A model generated the notes under the pieces. That model was not told where the DNA came from. It searched no databases and saw only the letters and a list, made by a program, of their open reading frames with translations. DNA of 64,000 nucleotides, taken from the NCBI RefSeq assembly GCF_005144885.1, contig NZ_CP039690.1:3919001-3983000 (forward strand), given 5' to 3'. This document shows, in pieces, positions 41,827 through 50,745 of the stretch. This DNA is from Phreatobacter stygius (GTDB taxonomy: Bacteria > Pseudomonadota > Alphaproteobacteria > Rhizobiales > Phreatobacteraceae). Within the stretch, counting starts at the first letter, position 1, and every line of letters starts with the position of its first letter. A program made the translations under genes and the position numbers.

Positions 41827-42648
41827 ATGAATATAACGACCATGGATGCCTCAGCCCCTGCCGACACGACTCGCAGCCGCCCGGCAGCCTTTGGTGGGGG
41901 AGCCGTCATTGGCGCGCTTGGTGGCCTGATCGGGCTCGGGGGAGCCGAGTTTCGCCTGCCGCTGCTGATCGGGATGTTCCGGTTCGCTGCCCTGGAAGCG
42001 GTCATTCTAAACAAAGCAATGAGCCTCGTCGTCGTGGCTTCCGCCCTCCCGTTCAGAGCCGGAACCGTCCCGTTCTCTGACATCGCCGCACATTGGCCTG
42101 TCATCATCAACCTATTGGCCGGTACGCTGGCCGGCGCGTGGCTCGGGGCCGGCTGGGCCACCCGGCTCGGTTCGGAAACGCTCTACCGGGTGATCGCAGC
42201 GTTGTTGGTCATGATCGCCTTCGTGTTGTGGTTTGGCCATGAGGCGGCGGCGGTCACCCCACCTTTCAGCGGCGTGACACAGGCTGTCGCGGGCGTCTTT
42301 GCGGGCTTCGTCATCGGCGTGGTGGCCTCTCTGCTCGGGGTGGCAGGAGGGGAACTTCTGATTCCAACGCTGGTGCTGTTGTTCGGCATCGACATCAAGC
42401 TCGCCGGCAGCCTGTCGCTGGCAGTGAGCCTCCCGACGATGCTGGTCGGGTTTGCGCGATACAGCCGGGATCAGAGCTTCGCCGTGCTAGGCAGGAACCG
42501 GGTGTTCCTGCTCATCATGGCGGTTGGCTCGATCGTCGGGACCTTCATCGGCGGCCGGTTGCTTGGGGTGGTGCCCAGCGGCGTATTGCTACCGGCGCTC
42601 GCGGCCATCCTGCTGATATCGGCTGTGAAGGTCTGGCAGCATAGGTAG
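41827..42648 (+). CDS. TauE/SafE family membrane transporter
   Basis: A 273-residue protein with about eight hydrophobic segments and the duplicated Gly-rich motif of the TSUP family: ALGGLIGLGGAEFRLPLLIG near residue 35 and VASLLGVAGGELLIPTLVLL near 165. Family members export sulfite, sulfoacetate or other organosulfur anions. It is a single gene with no sulfur genes beside it, so the substrate is open. Base use appears slightly less GC-rich than in flanking genes. Confidence 0.85.
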   Translation: MNITTMDASAPADTTRSRPAAFGGGAVIGALGGLIGLGGAEFRLPLLIGMFRFAALEAVILNKAMSLVVVASALPFRAGTVPFSDIAAHWPVIINLLAGTLAGAWLGAGWATRLGSETLYRVIAALLVMIAFVLWFGHEAAAVTPPFSGVTQAVAGVFAGFVIGVVASLLGVAGGELLIPTLVLLFGIDIKLAGSLSLAVSLPTMLVGFARYSRDQSFAVLGRNRVFLLIMAVGSIVGTFIGGRLLGVVPSGVLLPALAAILLISAVKVWQHR

Positions 42649-42796
42649 TTGCCGGCTCCGGCGGGCGGCATGTCCCGGGCGCGTCAACAGCGGATGAACC
42701 GCAAGGCCCCCGACCGCGTATACCTCGGTCCGGTCCGTCCATTCGCGGGCCGGCTTGAGAATTTTGAGGTCTCACAATCGTTGAGGGAGGCGACCC

Positions 42797-43108
42797 ATGC
42801 TGATCGCAAGGTGGCAGATCGACGCCAAATTCGGACAGAAGCAGACGGTCATCGACATGCTTCACCGCTGGGAGCGCGACATCGGTTCAACGGCCGGCAT
42901 CGACAAGATGGACATCAAGATCCTGACCGGTTCGATCGGTGCGCGTGAAGCAACGGTCGAGGTCAATCACACCGTGGAAAATCTCGCTCAGCTCGAAACC
43001 TTCTTTGAAGCGATCGGCAAGAACGACGCCCATAAGCAATGGGGCAAGGACCTCGAGCCCCATGTCGTCTCCGGGTCTTCCCGCTGGAATATCTACCGGG
43101 TCGTCTGA
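42797..43108 (+). CDS. Small conserved-looking hypothetical protein
   Basis: A 103-residue cytosolic protein (MLIARWQIDAKFGQKQTV at the start, WNIYRVV at the end), with GGGAGG 8 bases before the ATG. The pattern of alternating strands and helices suggests a dimeric ferredoxin-like (ABM-type) barrel. No cofactor motif is visible. It stands alone between the TauE/SafE gene and the ArsR pair. I do not recognise a specific function. Confidence 0.65.
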   Translation: MLIARWQIDAKFGQKQTVIDMLHRWERDIGSTAGIDKMDIKILTGSIGAREATVEVNHTVENLAQLETFFEAIGKNDAHKQWGKDLEPHVVSGSSRWNIYRVV

Positions 43109-43293
43109 CCGGACATCCGTGGTCGCGTGTGACGCAGCGCGTCTGACGTCTGGTCGGCTTGCGAACATGACACCGCAAGCCGGCATCGCCGCGTCGAGTT
43201 CGCGGTCGCCAAGCGGAAGCCGCACGCAAAGGGTCCCGATTCCCGGTCGATAGCGGGCCGGCTCGCACCTGCGGCAACGCGCCCTTCAAGCGA

Positions 43294-43340
43294 TTGACTA
43301 GATCATTAGTATGTGCTTATCATTAGTAATGACTAATGAT
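43294..43340 (+). promoter_or_regulatory. Promoter with overlapping operator for arsR
   Basis: TTGACT (43294-43299) and TATCAT (43318-43323, 18-base spacing) form a likely promoter. A perfect 9-bp inverted repeat, ATCATTAGT (43319-43327) with ACTAATGAT (43332-43340), covers the -10 box and the start codon. A third ATCATTAGT lies at 43302-43310. The predicted start of transcription coincides with the ATG at 43329, so the mRNA would be leaderless. Confidence 0.65.
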
Positions 43341-43646
43341 ATTGCCGCCATGGTCGCGCTGTCGGACACCACGCGCAGGGCGATCTTCGAACTGGTCGTC
43401 GCGCGGCCGCGATCGGTCGCCGAGATCACCCGCTGCCTTCCGGTGACGCAATCGGCGGTCTCGCAGCACCTCAAGGTCCTGCGTGATGCGCGCCTGGTGA
43501 CGTCGGAGCCGAACGGCACCCGGAATATCTATCACCTCGATCCTCACGGCCTCGGCCAGATGCGCGCCTGGCTTGATCGGATGTGGGACACGGCGCTGAA
43601 CAATTTCAAGATGGCGGTCGACGGGAACACGGAGGAGAAACCATGA
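43329..43646 (+). CDS. ArsR family winged-helix regulator (SRPBCC-coupled type)
   Basis: A 105-residue regulator with MVALSDTTRRAIFELVVARP, then VAEITRCLPVTQSAVSQHLKVLRDARLV, the recognition helix. No metal-binding Cys cluster is present, which fits the ArsR subgroup encoded with AHSA1/SRPBCC partners. I chose the ATG at 43329 rather than 43311 because the predicted promoter places transcription start there; no ribosome-binding site exists upstream. Its stop overlaps the SRPBCC start (ATGA), so the pair is co-translated. It is probably autoregulated through the inverted repeat over its own start. Confidence 0.88.
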   Translation: MTNDIAAMVALSDTTRRAIFELVVARPRSVAEITRCLPVTQSAVSQHLKVLRDARLVTSEPNGTRNIYHLDPHGLGQMRAWLDRMWDTALNNFKMAVDGNTEEKP

Positions 43647-44122
43647 GCATTGCGATCATACCAGCCGCGGTTCGACGCTCGGTGACCGTTGAAGCGTCGC
43701 CTGACAAGGCCTTCGAAATCTTCACGGCCTCGTTCGGCCGGTGGTGGCCACGATCCCACAAGATCGGGGCGACGCCGATGGCGTCAGCCGTCATCGAACC
43801 GAGGGTCGGCGGGCGTTGGTACGAGATCGGAGAGGACGGCGCGGAATGCCCTTGGGGCGACGTTCTCGCCTGGGAGCCGCCATCGCGCCTCCTGCTGGCC
43901 TGGCGCATTCGGCCGGATTGGCGCTTTGATCCAGACCTGCTGACCGAGGTCGAAGTCAGGTTCACGCCCGACGGCAAGGGCGGCACGCGGGTCGACCTGG
44001 AGCATCGCCGCCTGGAGAATATGGGCGATGCCGCCGAGGCGGCGCGCACGATATTCGAATCCGACGGCGGCTGGACCATGATCCTGGCCAGCTTCGTGAA
44101 GGCCACACGGTCCGAGCGATAG
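43643..44122 (+). CDS. SRPBCC (AHSA1-like) domain protein
   Basis: A 159-residue protein of the START/Bet v1-like AHSA1 family: VRRSVTVEASPDKAFEIFTA at the start, and IEPRVGGRWYEIGEDGAECP and WGDVLAWEPPSRLLLAWRI in the middle. It is translationally coupled to the ArsR gene, with GGAGGAGAAA as ribosome-binding site. The ArsR-SRPBCC pair is widespread; the SRPBCC member may bind a hydrophobic ligand. Substrate unknown. Confidence 0.88.
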   Translation: MSIAIIPAAVRRSVTVEASPDKAFEIFTASFGRWWPRSHKIGATPMASAVIEPRVGGRWYEIGEDGAECPWGDVLAWEPPSRLLLAWRIRPDWRFDPDLLTEVEVRFTPDGKGGTRVDLEHRRLENMGDAAEAARTIFESDGGWTMILASFVKATRSER

Positions 44123-44130
44123 TCAGCGTC

Positions 44131-44718
44131 TCATGCCGGGCGCTCGAAGACGGCGCCATAATGATAGGGTGGCAGATCGACCAGCCGGACCGCCCGAAAC
44201 CCGACGGGTTCGATGACGGCCCCGAGGGTTTCGGGTGACATCCGCATTGCGGTTTTCGGGCCGCGCGGCTGGCCCAATACCGTTGTTTGCTCCCGGGCCT
44301 GCGGATGCCAATTGACCACGACGAAGAGGCCGCTCGGTTTGAGCACGGCCTTGACTGCCTGCGCGAGGCCGGGTTGATCCGGTACGCCATGAAAAGTATT
44401 GGCCATCAGGACATAATCCACCGGCTCGGCGACGAGCCCAGCGACATCCCGCGCGTCAGCGCAGATCCAGCGCCGGATCGAGACACCCTGGCGGGCCGCT
44501 TCAGCCTTGGCCCGCTCGATCATCGCGGGATCCAAATCCAGGGCGTCGATCCGCCCGCCGACGATCTTGGCGAGCGGCGCGGTGAAATAGCCGTCGCCGC
44601 AGCAGAGATCGAGCACGCTCATGTCGGGCCGCACCCCCAGGCGTCGCAGCGTCGCCTCAGGATCCGGCCAGAGCGCGGCCCACCAGTCTCGGTCGGGCAT
44701 GGAACTTGCGGGAAACAC
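44131..44718 (-). CDS. Class I SAM-dependent methyltransferase
   Basis: A 195-residue methyltransferase with motif I VLDLCCGDGYFTAPL, motif II region DALDLDPAMIERA and KPSGLFVVVNWHP after motif III. I start it at a GTG at 44718 because GGAGGTGAACGAA precedes it at ideal spacing, whereas the ATG six codons on (44700) has no such site. It converges with the SRPBCC gene. The methyl acceptor cannot be inferred. Confidence 0.85.
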   Translation of the reverse strand: MFPASSMPDRDWWAALWPDPEATLRRLGVRPDMSVLDLCCGDGYFTAPLAKIVGGRIDALDLDPAMIERAKAEAARQGVSIRRWICADARDVAGLVAEPVDYVLMANTFHGVPDQPGLAQAVKAVLKPSGLFVVVNWHPQAREQTTVLGQPRGPKTAMRMSPETLGAVIEPVGFRAVRLVDLPPYHYGAVFERPA

Positions 44719-44889
44719 TTCGTTCACCTCCGAGATAGCCCGGGCGCCATGTCGAGCACCCGATCGCTGGATCGACCTTGTCCAGGATAGAGCGCGTGCC
44801 GGCCTGGCCAAGGCCTTCCGCGAACGGGCTTCATCCGCGCCGGTCGGTCCCGGACAATGGAGCAGCCCGCATCCGCCGCCCGACGATCT

Positions 44890-45390
44890 TCAGACGAGCC
44901 GCGACAGGGTGCCGGCACCGGCCAGCAGCACGACCACGATCCAGGGCGGCATCTTCCAGACGGTCAGGAACAGGAAGCCGGTGAGCGCCAGGGCGAAATC
45001 GCGGGGCGACAGGACGGCACTGGTCCAGACCGGATCGTGGAGGGCTGCGCCGAGAATGCCGACGACGGCGGCGTTGGCGCCGCGCATGGCGGCCTGGGCG
45101 GTGGGGCGGGTGCGCAGCGCGTCCCAGAACGGCAGCATGCCATAGACCAGCAGCATGCCCGGCAGCAGGGTGACGAGCGCGATGGCCGCGCCGGCCGCGC
45201 CGTTCGGCTGCGGTCCCATCACCGTCCCGAGATAAGCGGCGAAGGTGAAGAGCGGCCCCGGTACCGCCTGGGCCAGCCCGTAGCCCGCCAGGAAAGCCTC
45301 GTTGCTGACCCATCCCGTCGCGACGACCTGCGCCTGAAGCAAAGACAGCACGACGTGGCCGCCACCGAAAACGAATGCGCCCGGCGCCAC
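44890..45390 (-). pseudogene. chrA: Truncated chromate transporter ChrA (C-terminal half only)
   Basis: The frame reads GAFVFGGGHVVLSLLQAQVV, then YGLAQAVPGPLFTFAAYLG, which is the second CHR domain of ChrA, and continues to an apparently natural C-terminus. The first CHR domain, expected upstream, is absent: before about 45385 the frame turns into Arg-rich, non-homologous text, and a 14-base tandem repeat and the autotransporter gene follow. It is therefore a 5'-truncated remnant. Single-domain CHR proteins exist in bacteria, but they come in pairs, and no partner is here. Confidence 0.7.
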
Positions 45391-45454
45391 CCGGCGGCAT
45401 GGGCCCGGAAACCTCGGCCGGCTCGCCTCGGCGACGCGCGATAAGCGCCCTCGC

Positions 45455-45501
45455 ACCGGCGCGCCAAGACCGGCGCGCCAAGACCGGCGCGCTAAGACCG
45501 G
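45455..45501. repeat. 14-base tandem repeat at the chrA break
   Basis: The unit ACCGGCGCGCCAAG occurs at 45455-45468 and 45469-45482, again with one change at 45483-45496, and a partial fourth copy follows. It lies just upstream of the point where chrA homology ends. Confidence 0.85.
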
Positions 45502-45652
45502 CCCGGTTGTGGCCCAGAAGTCGCACCGGCCGAAAAATACAAGCACCAGTCGTGGATTCTCCGCGGTGCGGCTGCATTCCCGCCCGGCCGTCCCTTCCGC
45601 AGCGGCAGACCGCCCTCTATCGGTAAGGGCTAGGGCGGGGCGCGGGGGATTC

Positions 45653-48600
45653 ATGCGTAACCATCTTGATCTGCACGGTCAGGCGCCGCGCGCGTTGCGC
45701 CAGGCCGCGGCGGCGCTGTTCGTCACCGCGGCCTTGGCCGCCGGCACGAGCGACAGGGCCAGGGCAGAGGCCGGCTTGCTGCTCTACGCGCCGAACATCA
45801 TCGACGGCACGACGTCGGCCTTCACCACCAATGCCGACGGCAGCCTGACCGCGACGGCGACGGTCGGCACGGGATCCTCCTCGGGGAATGCCTGGGTTCG
45901 CCCCGACCAGGCCTTCGCCTATGTGACCAACCAGAACAGCATCAGCGTCATCGACACGGCGACCCAGACGGTGGTCCAGACCATCGCCACCGGTGCCGCC
46001 CCGTCCGGCCTCAGCATCAGCGCCGACGGCTCGCGCCTGGTCGTCGTCAGCTGGAACAGCAACAGCCTGGGGGTGTACAGCATCGACCCGGCCACCGGCC
46101 AATTGACCAACACGGCCACCATCGGCGTCGGCAACAGCCCGCGCGGCGTCGTCATCAGTGCCGATGGCGGACACGCCTATGCCGTGAACCAAGTCGGCAA
46201 TACGATCAGCGCCATCGACCTCACGATGAACACGGTGACCAAAACCATCGCCGTCGGCACCCAGCCGTTATTCGCCGCGTTGAATCCAGCCGGCCCGCGC
46301 CTCTACGTGACGAATTTCACCAGCAACACCGTGTCGGTCATCGACACGTTCAGCAATACGGTGCTCGCGACGGTCCCGGCGGGCAACGGCCCGGACGGGG
46401 TGGTCGTCAGCCCGGACGGCAATTACTTCTACGTCGCCAATCGGGCTGCCGGCACCGTCAGCATTTACAATGCGCACATCTTCGCGCTGCTCGGCTCGGT
46501 CGCCAGCGGGCCGCGGGCCAACGGCATCACGATCAGTCCTGACGGCGCGACCCTCTATGTGAGCAACGGCGACGCCGATAACGTGACCGCCTTCACCATC
46601 GCCGCCGGCACCGGCATGCTCACGGCCATCGGCAGCTACGCCACCGGCGCCGACCCCGGCGGCCTCGGCATGTGCGGCAATGGCAGCGGCATGCTCGGCA
46701 TGGGCGCTGCCTTCCATGCCAAGAGCGCCGGCGCCTTCGGTTGTTTCGACGGCACCGCCACATTCACCGGCGGTACGCTTGTCCTCGCCGCCGCCGGCCT
46801 CGGCACCATCACCACGCCGATGGTGCTGACCGCCCAAGGCGGCGCCATCGACACCGCCGGCAACAGCGCGACGATGGCGGGCACGATCACCGGTCCCGGC
46901 GGACTCATCAAGGTGGGGGCGGGCACGCTGACGCTGTCGGGCGCCAGCAGCTATCTCGGCGCGACCCTGGTCTATGTCGGCACCTGGCAGGCCGGCGCCG
47001 CCAATGTGTTCTCGGCCTCCAGCGCCTTCACGGTCGCGTCGGGAGCAATCCTCGATCTCAACGGCTTCAACCAGACCATCGGCTCGCTCGCCGGCGCCGG
47101 CAGCGTAACGCTCGGCGCGGCGACGCTGACGGTGGGCGGCGACAACAGCAGCACGCCTTTTTCCGGTACCATCACCGGCACCGGCGGCCTCACCAAGACC
47201 GGCGCCGGCACGCTGACGCTGTCGGGCGCCAACGGTTATTTCGGCGCGACCCTGGTCGATGCCGGCACCTTGCGGGCCGGCGCCGCCAATGCGTTCTCGG
47301 CCGCCAGCGCCTTCACGGTCGCGTCGGGAGCCATCCTCGATCTCAACGGCTTCAACCAGACCATCGGCTCGCTCGCCGGCGCCGGCACCGTGACGCTCGG
47401 CACGGCGACGCTGACGGCGGGCGGCGACAACAGCAGCACGCCCTTTTCCGGTGCCATCACGGGCACCGGCGGCCTCACCAAGACCGGCACCGGCGCGCTG
47501 ACGCTGTCGGGCGCCAACGGCTATTTCGGCGCGACCCTGGTCGATGCCGGCACCTTGCGGGCTGGCGCCGCCAATGCATTCTCAGCCTCCAGCGCCGTCA
47601 CCGTCGCGTCGGGAGCAATCCTCGATCTCAACGGCTTCAACCAGACTATCGGCTCGCTCGCCGGCGTCGGCAGCGTGACGCTCGGCGCGGCGACGCTGAC
47701 GGCGGGCGGCGACAACAGCAGCACGGCCTTCTCCGGCGCCATCACGGGCACCGGCGGCCTCACCAAGACCGGCGCCGGCACGCTGACGCTGTCTGGTGCC
47801 AACGGCTATTTCGGCGCGACCCTGGTCGATGCCGGCACCTTGCGGGCCGGCTCCGCCAATGCGTTCTTAGCCTCTAGCGCCGTCACCGTCGCGTCGGGCG
47901 CCACCCTGGGTCTCGCCGGCTTCAACCAGACCATCGGCTCGCTCACCGGTGCCGGCAGTGTCACGCTCGGCGCGGCGACGCTGACGGCGGGCGGCGACAA
48001 CAGCAGCACGCCTTTTTCCGGCGCCATCACGGGCACCGGCGGCCTCACCAAGACCGGCGCCGGCACGCTGACGCTGTCGGGAACGAGCACCTATGGCGGC
48101 CCGACCCTGGTCGGTGCCGGCGGGCTCATCGTCGACGGCTCGATCACCTCTGGCGTCACCGTGCAGTCCGGCGCGCTGCTCGGCGGCCACGGTGCGGTCG
48201 GCAATCTCATCCTGAACGGCACGCTGTCGCCGGGCAATTCGATCGGCACGATCACCGTCAGCGGCAATGCGACGCTCGCCGCCGGCAGCACCACCGTCAT
48301 CGAAGTGTCGGCCGCGGCCGCCGACCGGGTCAATGTCACGGGCAGCGCGAGCCTTGCCGGCGGACTGCAACTGGTGGCGGTCGGCTCGGGCTTTTCCTTC
48401 GGCACGCAATACACGCTTCTGTCGGCTGCCGGCGGGCTCTCGGGGAGCTTCAACCCGGTCGCCGTCACCGGCACGTTCGGCCCGGCGATCACCACCGTGC
48501 TGAGCTATGGCGCGACCGACGCCGTGCTGACGCTGCAAGCCAACGCGCTCGCGCCGCTCCTGCCGGCGGGCACGCCGACCAATCTGGCCAATGTCGCCGG

Positions 48601-49723
48601 CGGCATCGACCGGGCGGCCGCGCATGGGGCCAATCCGACGGCCTTCATGGCTGTCTACCTGCAATCCCCGACCCAGATGGCGGCGAGCCTGGCGACGCTC
48701 TCCGGCGAGGCGGCGACCGGCACGCAGACCGCCGCCTTGAATGCGTCGAGCCTGTTCCTCAACCTGATGCTCGACCCGATGGTCGGCAGCCGCGGCGCCA
48801 GCGCCTCGGGCGCCGGACCGTCGCTGATCCAGATGGCCGATCTGAATGCGGGCCGAGTGACACCGGCGGCAAGGGTGGAACAGGGCTGGAGCCTCTGGAC
48901 CAAGGCCTTCGGTCAGTCGGGCCGTACCCAGGGCGATGCAGCCACCGGCTCCGCGGCCACCTCGGGCGGCCTCTACGGCGTGGCCGCCGGCGCCGACAAG
49001 CGCCTTTCGGCCGATACGCTTGTTGGATTCGCGCTGGCCGGCGGCGGCACCAGCTACGGCCTCGGCGGCCGCGGTGGCGGCACCGGCGACCTGTTCCAGA
49101 TCGGCCTCTACGGCTCGACCCGCTTCGGCAATGCTTACGTCTCGGCGGCGGTCGCTTATGGCTGGAACGGCTTCGACATCAAACGCAACGTCAATATCGC
49201 GGGTCCCGAGATCTATTCGTCGCGGGTCACGGCACAGACCTATGGCGGCCGGCTGGAGACCGGCTGGCGGTTCGGCCAGCGCGCGTTTGGCTGGACGCCC
49301 TATGCCGCGCTCGAGGCCATTGGCTATTCCGCGCCCGGCTACAGCGAGACGTCGAGCCCGGCCGGCGGCGCCTTCGGTCTGAGCTTCGCGTCGAAGAGCA
49401 TGGCGACGGTGCGCACCGAACTCGGTCTGCGCCTCGACGGCCAGGTGCGGGTCTCCGACACCGTCGACCTGATCACCTATGGCCGTCTTGCCTGGGCTTT
49501 TCAGGCCAATACCGAGCGCTCGATCGACGCGCAGTTCCAGACCCTGAGCAATTCCGGCTTCACCGTGTTCGGCGCCCGGCCGTCGATGCACACCGCGCTT
49601 GCCTCGGTCGGCGCCGAGCTCAGGCTCGCCGGCGGCTTCAGGCTCTCGTCCACGCTCGAAGGCGAGCTCGGCACACGCCATCAGGCGGTCAGGGCCAATG
49701 CCGGGCTCAGGTATGAGTGGTGA
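45653..49723 (+). CDS. Autotransporter with YVTN beta-propeller and PATR repeats
   Basis: A 1356-residue type V secreted protein. A signal peptide (about residues 1-38) precedes a YVTN-type seven-bladed propeller (about 40-340; ISVIDTATQTVVQTIATGAA, RLYVTNFTSNTVSVIDT). Next come four near-identical 95-residue passenger repeats plus a fifth partial one (about 416-830; TLTLSGANGYFGATLVDAGT), which build a beta-helix. The C-terminal beta-barrel is about 1085-1356 and ends AGLRYEW with the terminal aromatic. I start at the ATG at 45653, which fits the signal peptide. It is a single gene and probably a surface adhesin or enzyme scaffold. Confidence 0.9.
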   Translation: MRNHLDLHGQAPRALRQAAAALFVTAALAAGTSDRARAEAGLLLYAPNIIDGTTSAFTTNADGSLTATATVGTGSSSGNAWVRPDQAFAYVTNQNSISVIDTATQTVVQTIATGAAPSGLSISADGSRLVVVSWNSNSLGVYSIDPATGQLTNTATIGVGNSPRGVVISADGGHAYAVNQVGNTISAIDLTMNTVTKTIAVGTQPLFAALNPAGPRLYVTNFTSNTVSVIDTFSNTVLATVPAGNGPDGVVVSPDGNYFYVANRAAGTVSIYNAHIFALLGSVASGPRANGITISPDGATLYVSNGDADNVTAFTIAAGTGMLTAIGSYATGADPGGLGMCGNGSGMLGMGAAFHAKSAGAFGCFDGTATFTGGTLVLAAAGLGTITTPMVLTAQGGAIDTAGNSATMAGTITGPGGLIKVGAGTLTLSGASSYLGATLVYVGTWQAGAANVFSASSAFTVASGAILDLNGFNQTIGSLAGAGSVTLGAATLTVGGDNSSTPFSGTITGTGGLTKTGAGTLTLSGANGYFGATLVDAGTLRAGAANAFSAASAFTVASGAILDLNGFNQTIGSLAGAGTVTLGTATLTAGGDNSSTPFSGAITGTGGLTKTGTGALTLSGANGYFGATLVDAGTLRAGAANAFSASSAVTVASGAILDLNGFNQTIGSLAGVGSVTLGAATLTAGGDNSSTAFSGAITGTGGLTKTGAGTLTLSGANGYFGATLVDAGTLRAGSANAFLASSAVTVASGATLGLAGFNQTIGSLTGAGSVTLGAATLTAGGDNSSTPFSGAITGTGGLTKTGAGTLTLSGTSTYGGPTLVGAGGLIVDGSITSGVTVQSGALLGGHGAVGNLILNGTLSPGNSIGTITVSGNATLAAGSTTVIEVSAAAADRVNVTGSASLAGGLQLVAVGSGFSFGTQYTLLSAAGGLSGSFNPVAVTGTFGPAITTVLSYGATDAVLTLQANALAPLLPAGTPTNLANVAGGIDRAAAHGANPTAFMAVYLQSPTQMAASLATLSGEAATGTQTAALNASSLFLNLMLDPMVGSRGASASGAGPSLIQMADLNAGRVTPAARVEQGWSLWTKAFGQSGRTQGDAATGSAATSGGLYGVAAGADKRLSADTLVGFALAGGGTSYGLGGRGGGTGDLFQIGLYGSTRFGNAYVSAAVAYGWNGFDIKRNVNIAGPEIYSSRVTAQTYGGRLETGWRFGQRAFGWTPYAALEAIGYSAPGYSETSSPAGGAFGLSFASKSMATVRTELGLRLDGQVRVSDTVDLITYGRLAWAFQANTERSIDAQFQTLSNSGFTVFGARPSMHTALASVGAELRLAGGFRLSSTLEGELGTRHQAVRANAGLRYEW
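46898..48080 (+). repeat. 285-bp tandem repeats inside the autotransporter gene
   Basis: Four full copies begin at 46898, 47183, 47468 and 47753, with a partial fifth at 48038; the period is exactly 285 bases (95 codons). Copies two to four are nearly identical in DNA, indicating recent duplication or gene conversion. Copy number is likely to vary between strains. Confidence 0.9.
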
Positions 49724-49800
49724 GGCCAGCGACGCGCTCTGAGAGCGACGTCGCCCCCGCCGTTGACACACACACCGCTCGAAAAAACGCAGGTGAATCA

Positions 49801-49982
49801 ACCCTCTCCCAATGGGAGGGTGCCTGTGTGGGACGTTTCGGGTTGCGCAGCGTCGGCGGGCGGTGAGGGGTCGTCGCGTCCAGAATTCGCACCGATGCTC
49901 GCGCAGCATGCCGCCCGATCCGCAGATGGACGTCCCCTCATCCGGCGCCTGACGGCGCCACCTTCTCCCCGTGGGAGAAGGT
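49801..49982. repeat. Intergenic palindromic element (rhizobial type)
   Basis: This element fills most of the 353-base gap between the autotransporter and the DUF1989 gene. It is flanked by two hairpins: 49801-49821 (CCCTCTCCC/GGGAGGG) and 49960-49982 (ACCTTCTCCC with its complement around CGT). GGCGCC-TGAC-GGCGCC lies inside. The layout matches dispersed non-coding repeats common in Hyphomicrobiales genomes. I see no gene in the gap. Confidence 0.65.
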
Positions 49983-50076
49983 TACGTCAGCTGCGCTTTT
50001 CCGTCCTGCCATTACGGTGACACGTACCTCAGTCCCCATTTTTCACCGGAAAATCGCCTCGTCTTGAGGTCCGCGC

Positions 50077-50706
50077 CTATCGGTGACCGTGGCTCGGAGA
50101 AACCGTGACGTCGATCTCGGTACAACGATCCCCGTTGGTGGGGTGGAAGTCGACGGAACAGGCGGTAACGACCAGCAGAAGATCACATTCCGTGCGCAAC
50201 ACGACAAAACCGCCGGGCGGGTTGATCGACGCAAAAACGTTCAGCCTGCCATCCGCCGATGGCAGGGAGTTCTGGAAGAAGTCGACAGGATCGGGAACGA
50301 AGGGAAGCGATATGCCTTCTTCCTGCATCGCAAGCAGCAGATTGTCCCTGCAGTTTGGATGGCCGGGTCGCCCGACACGTTCGAACAAGGCGCTGTTGCA
50401 CGCCGGGAACAGCATGTCATGGGGGCCAGGGGATCCGTCTTCGACGAGGGTGAGCAGAGGGCGGCCCTTGTCGCTGTAGAAGCTCTGTCCGACAGCGGGA
50501 AACAGGCTTTCATTGATATCCCGCGTCTGGGACGTGCTCAGCCAATCCAAGGTATCCCCGACCACAAAGGCCCAGAGATCGGAGACCTGCTGACCTTGTC
50601 GGTCCGTGATGCGGATGAAATCGCCGGAGGAAACTCTGATGGGCCGCCCCGAGTACGGCGCAATGGTTATCGATAGAGGATCAGACGATTTCAGGTTTCC
50701 GTCCAT
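50077..50706 (-). CDS. DUF1989 / urea carboxylase-associated family protein
   Basis: A 209-residue protein of the family found beside urea amidolyase genes. ITIAPYSGRPIRVSSGDFIR and DRQGQQVSDLWAFVVGD form the first half, and SPGPHDMLFPACNSALFERV, HPNCRDNLLLAM and FASINPPGGFVVLRTECDLL the second; Cys and His in the latter could bind metal. Related proteins include carboxyguanidine deiminase subunits. ATGs at 50718 and 50745 are alternative starts. No urea carboxylase gene is adjacent, so this copy is an orphan. Confidence 0.85.
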   Translation of the reverse strand: MDGNLKSSDPLSITIAPYSGRPIRVSSGDFIRITDRQGQQVSDLWAFVVGDTLDWLSTSQTRDINESLFPAVGQSFYSDKGRPLLTLVEDGSPGPHDMLFPACNSALFERVGRPGHPNCRDNLLLAMQEEGISLPFVPDPVDFFQNSLPSADGRLNVFASINPPGGFVVLRTECDLLLVVTACSVDFHPTNGDRCTEIDVTVSPSHGHR

Positions 50707-50745
50707 TGTTGTTCCCATTCCCCATTCAGCTCGATGTTCGCCCAA

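Noticed and set aside
46898-48080. 285-base periodic repeats considered as a CRISPR array or intergenic repeat
   Set aside because: The period equals 95 codons in frame inside a gene, and there are no spacers.
47867-49909. 680-codon antisense frame over the autotransporter
   Set aside because: Arg/Gly/Ala-rich with no motifs; the sense frame has signal peptide, repeats and barrel.
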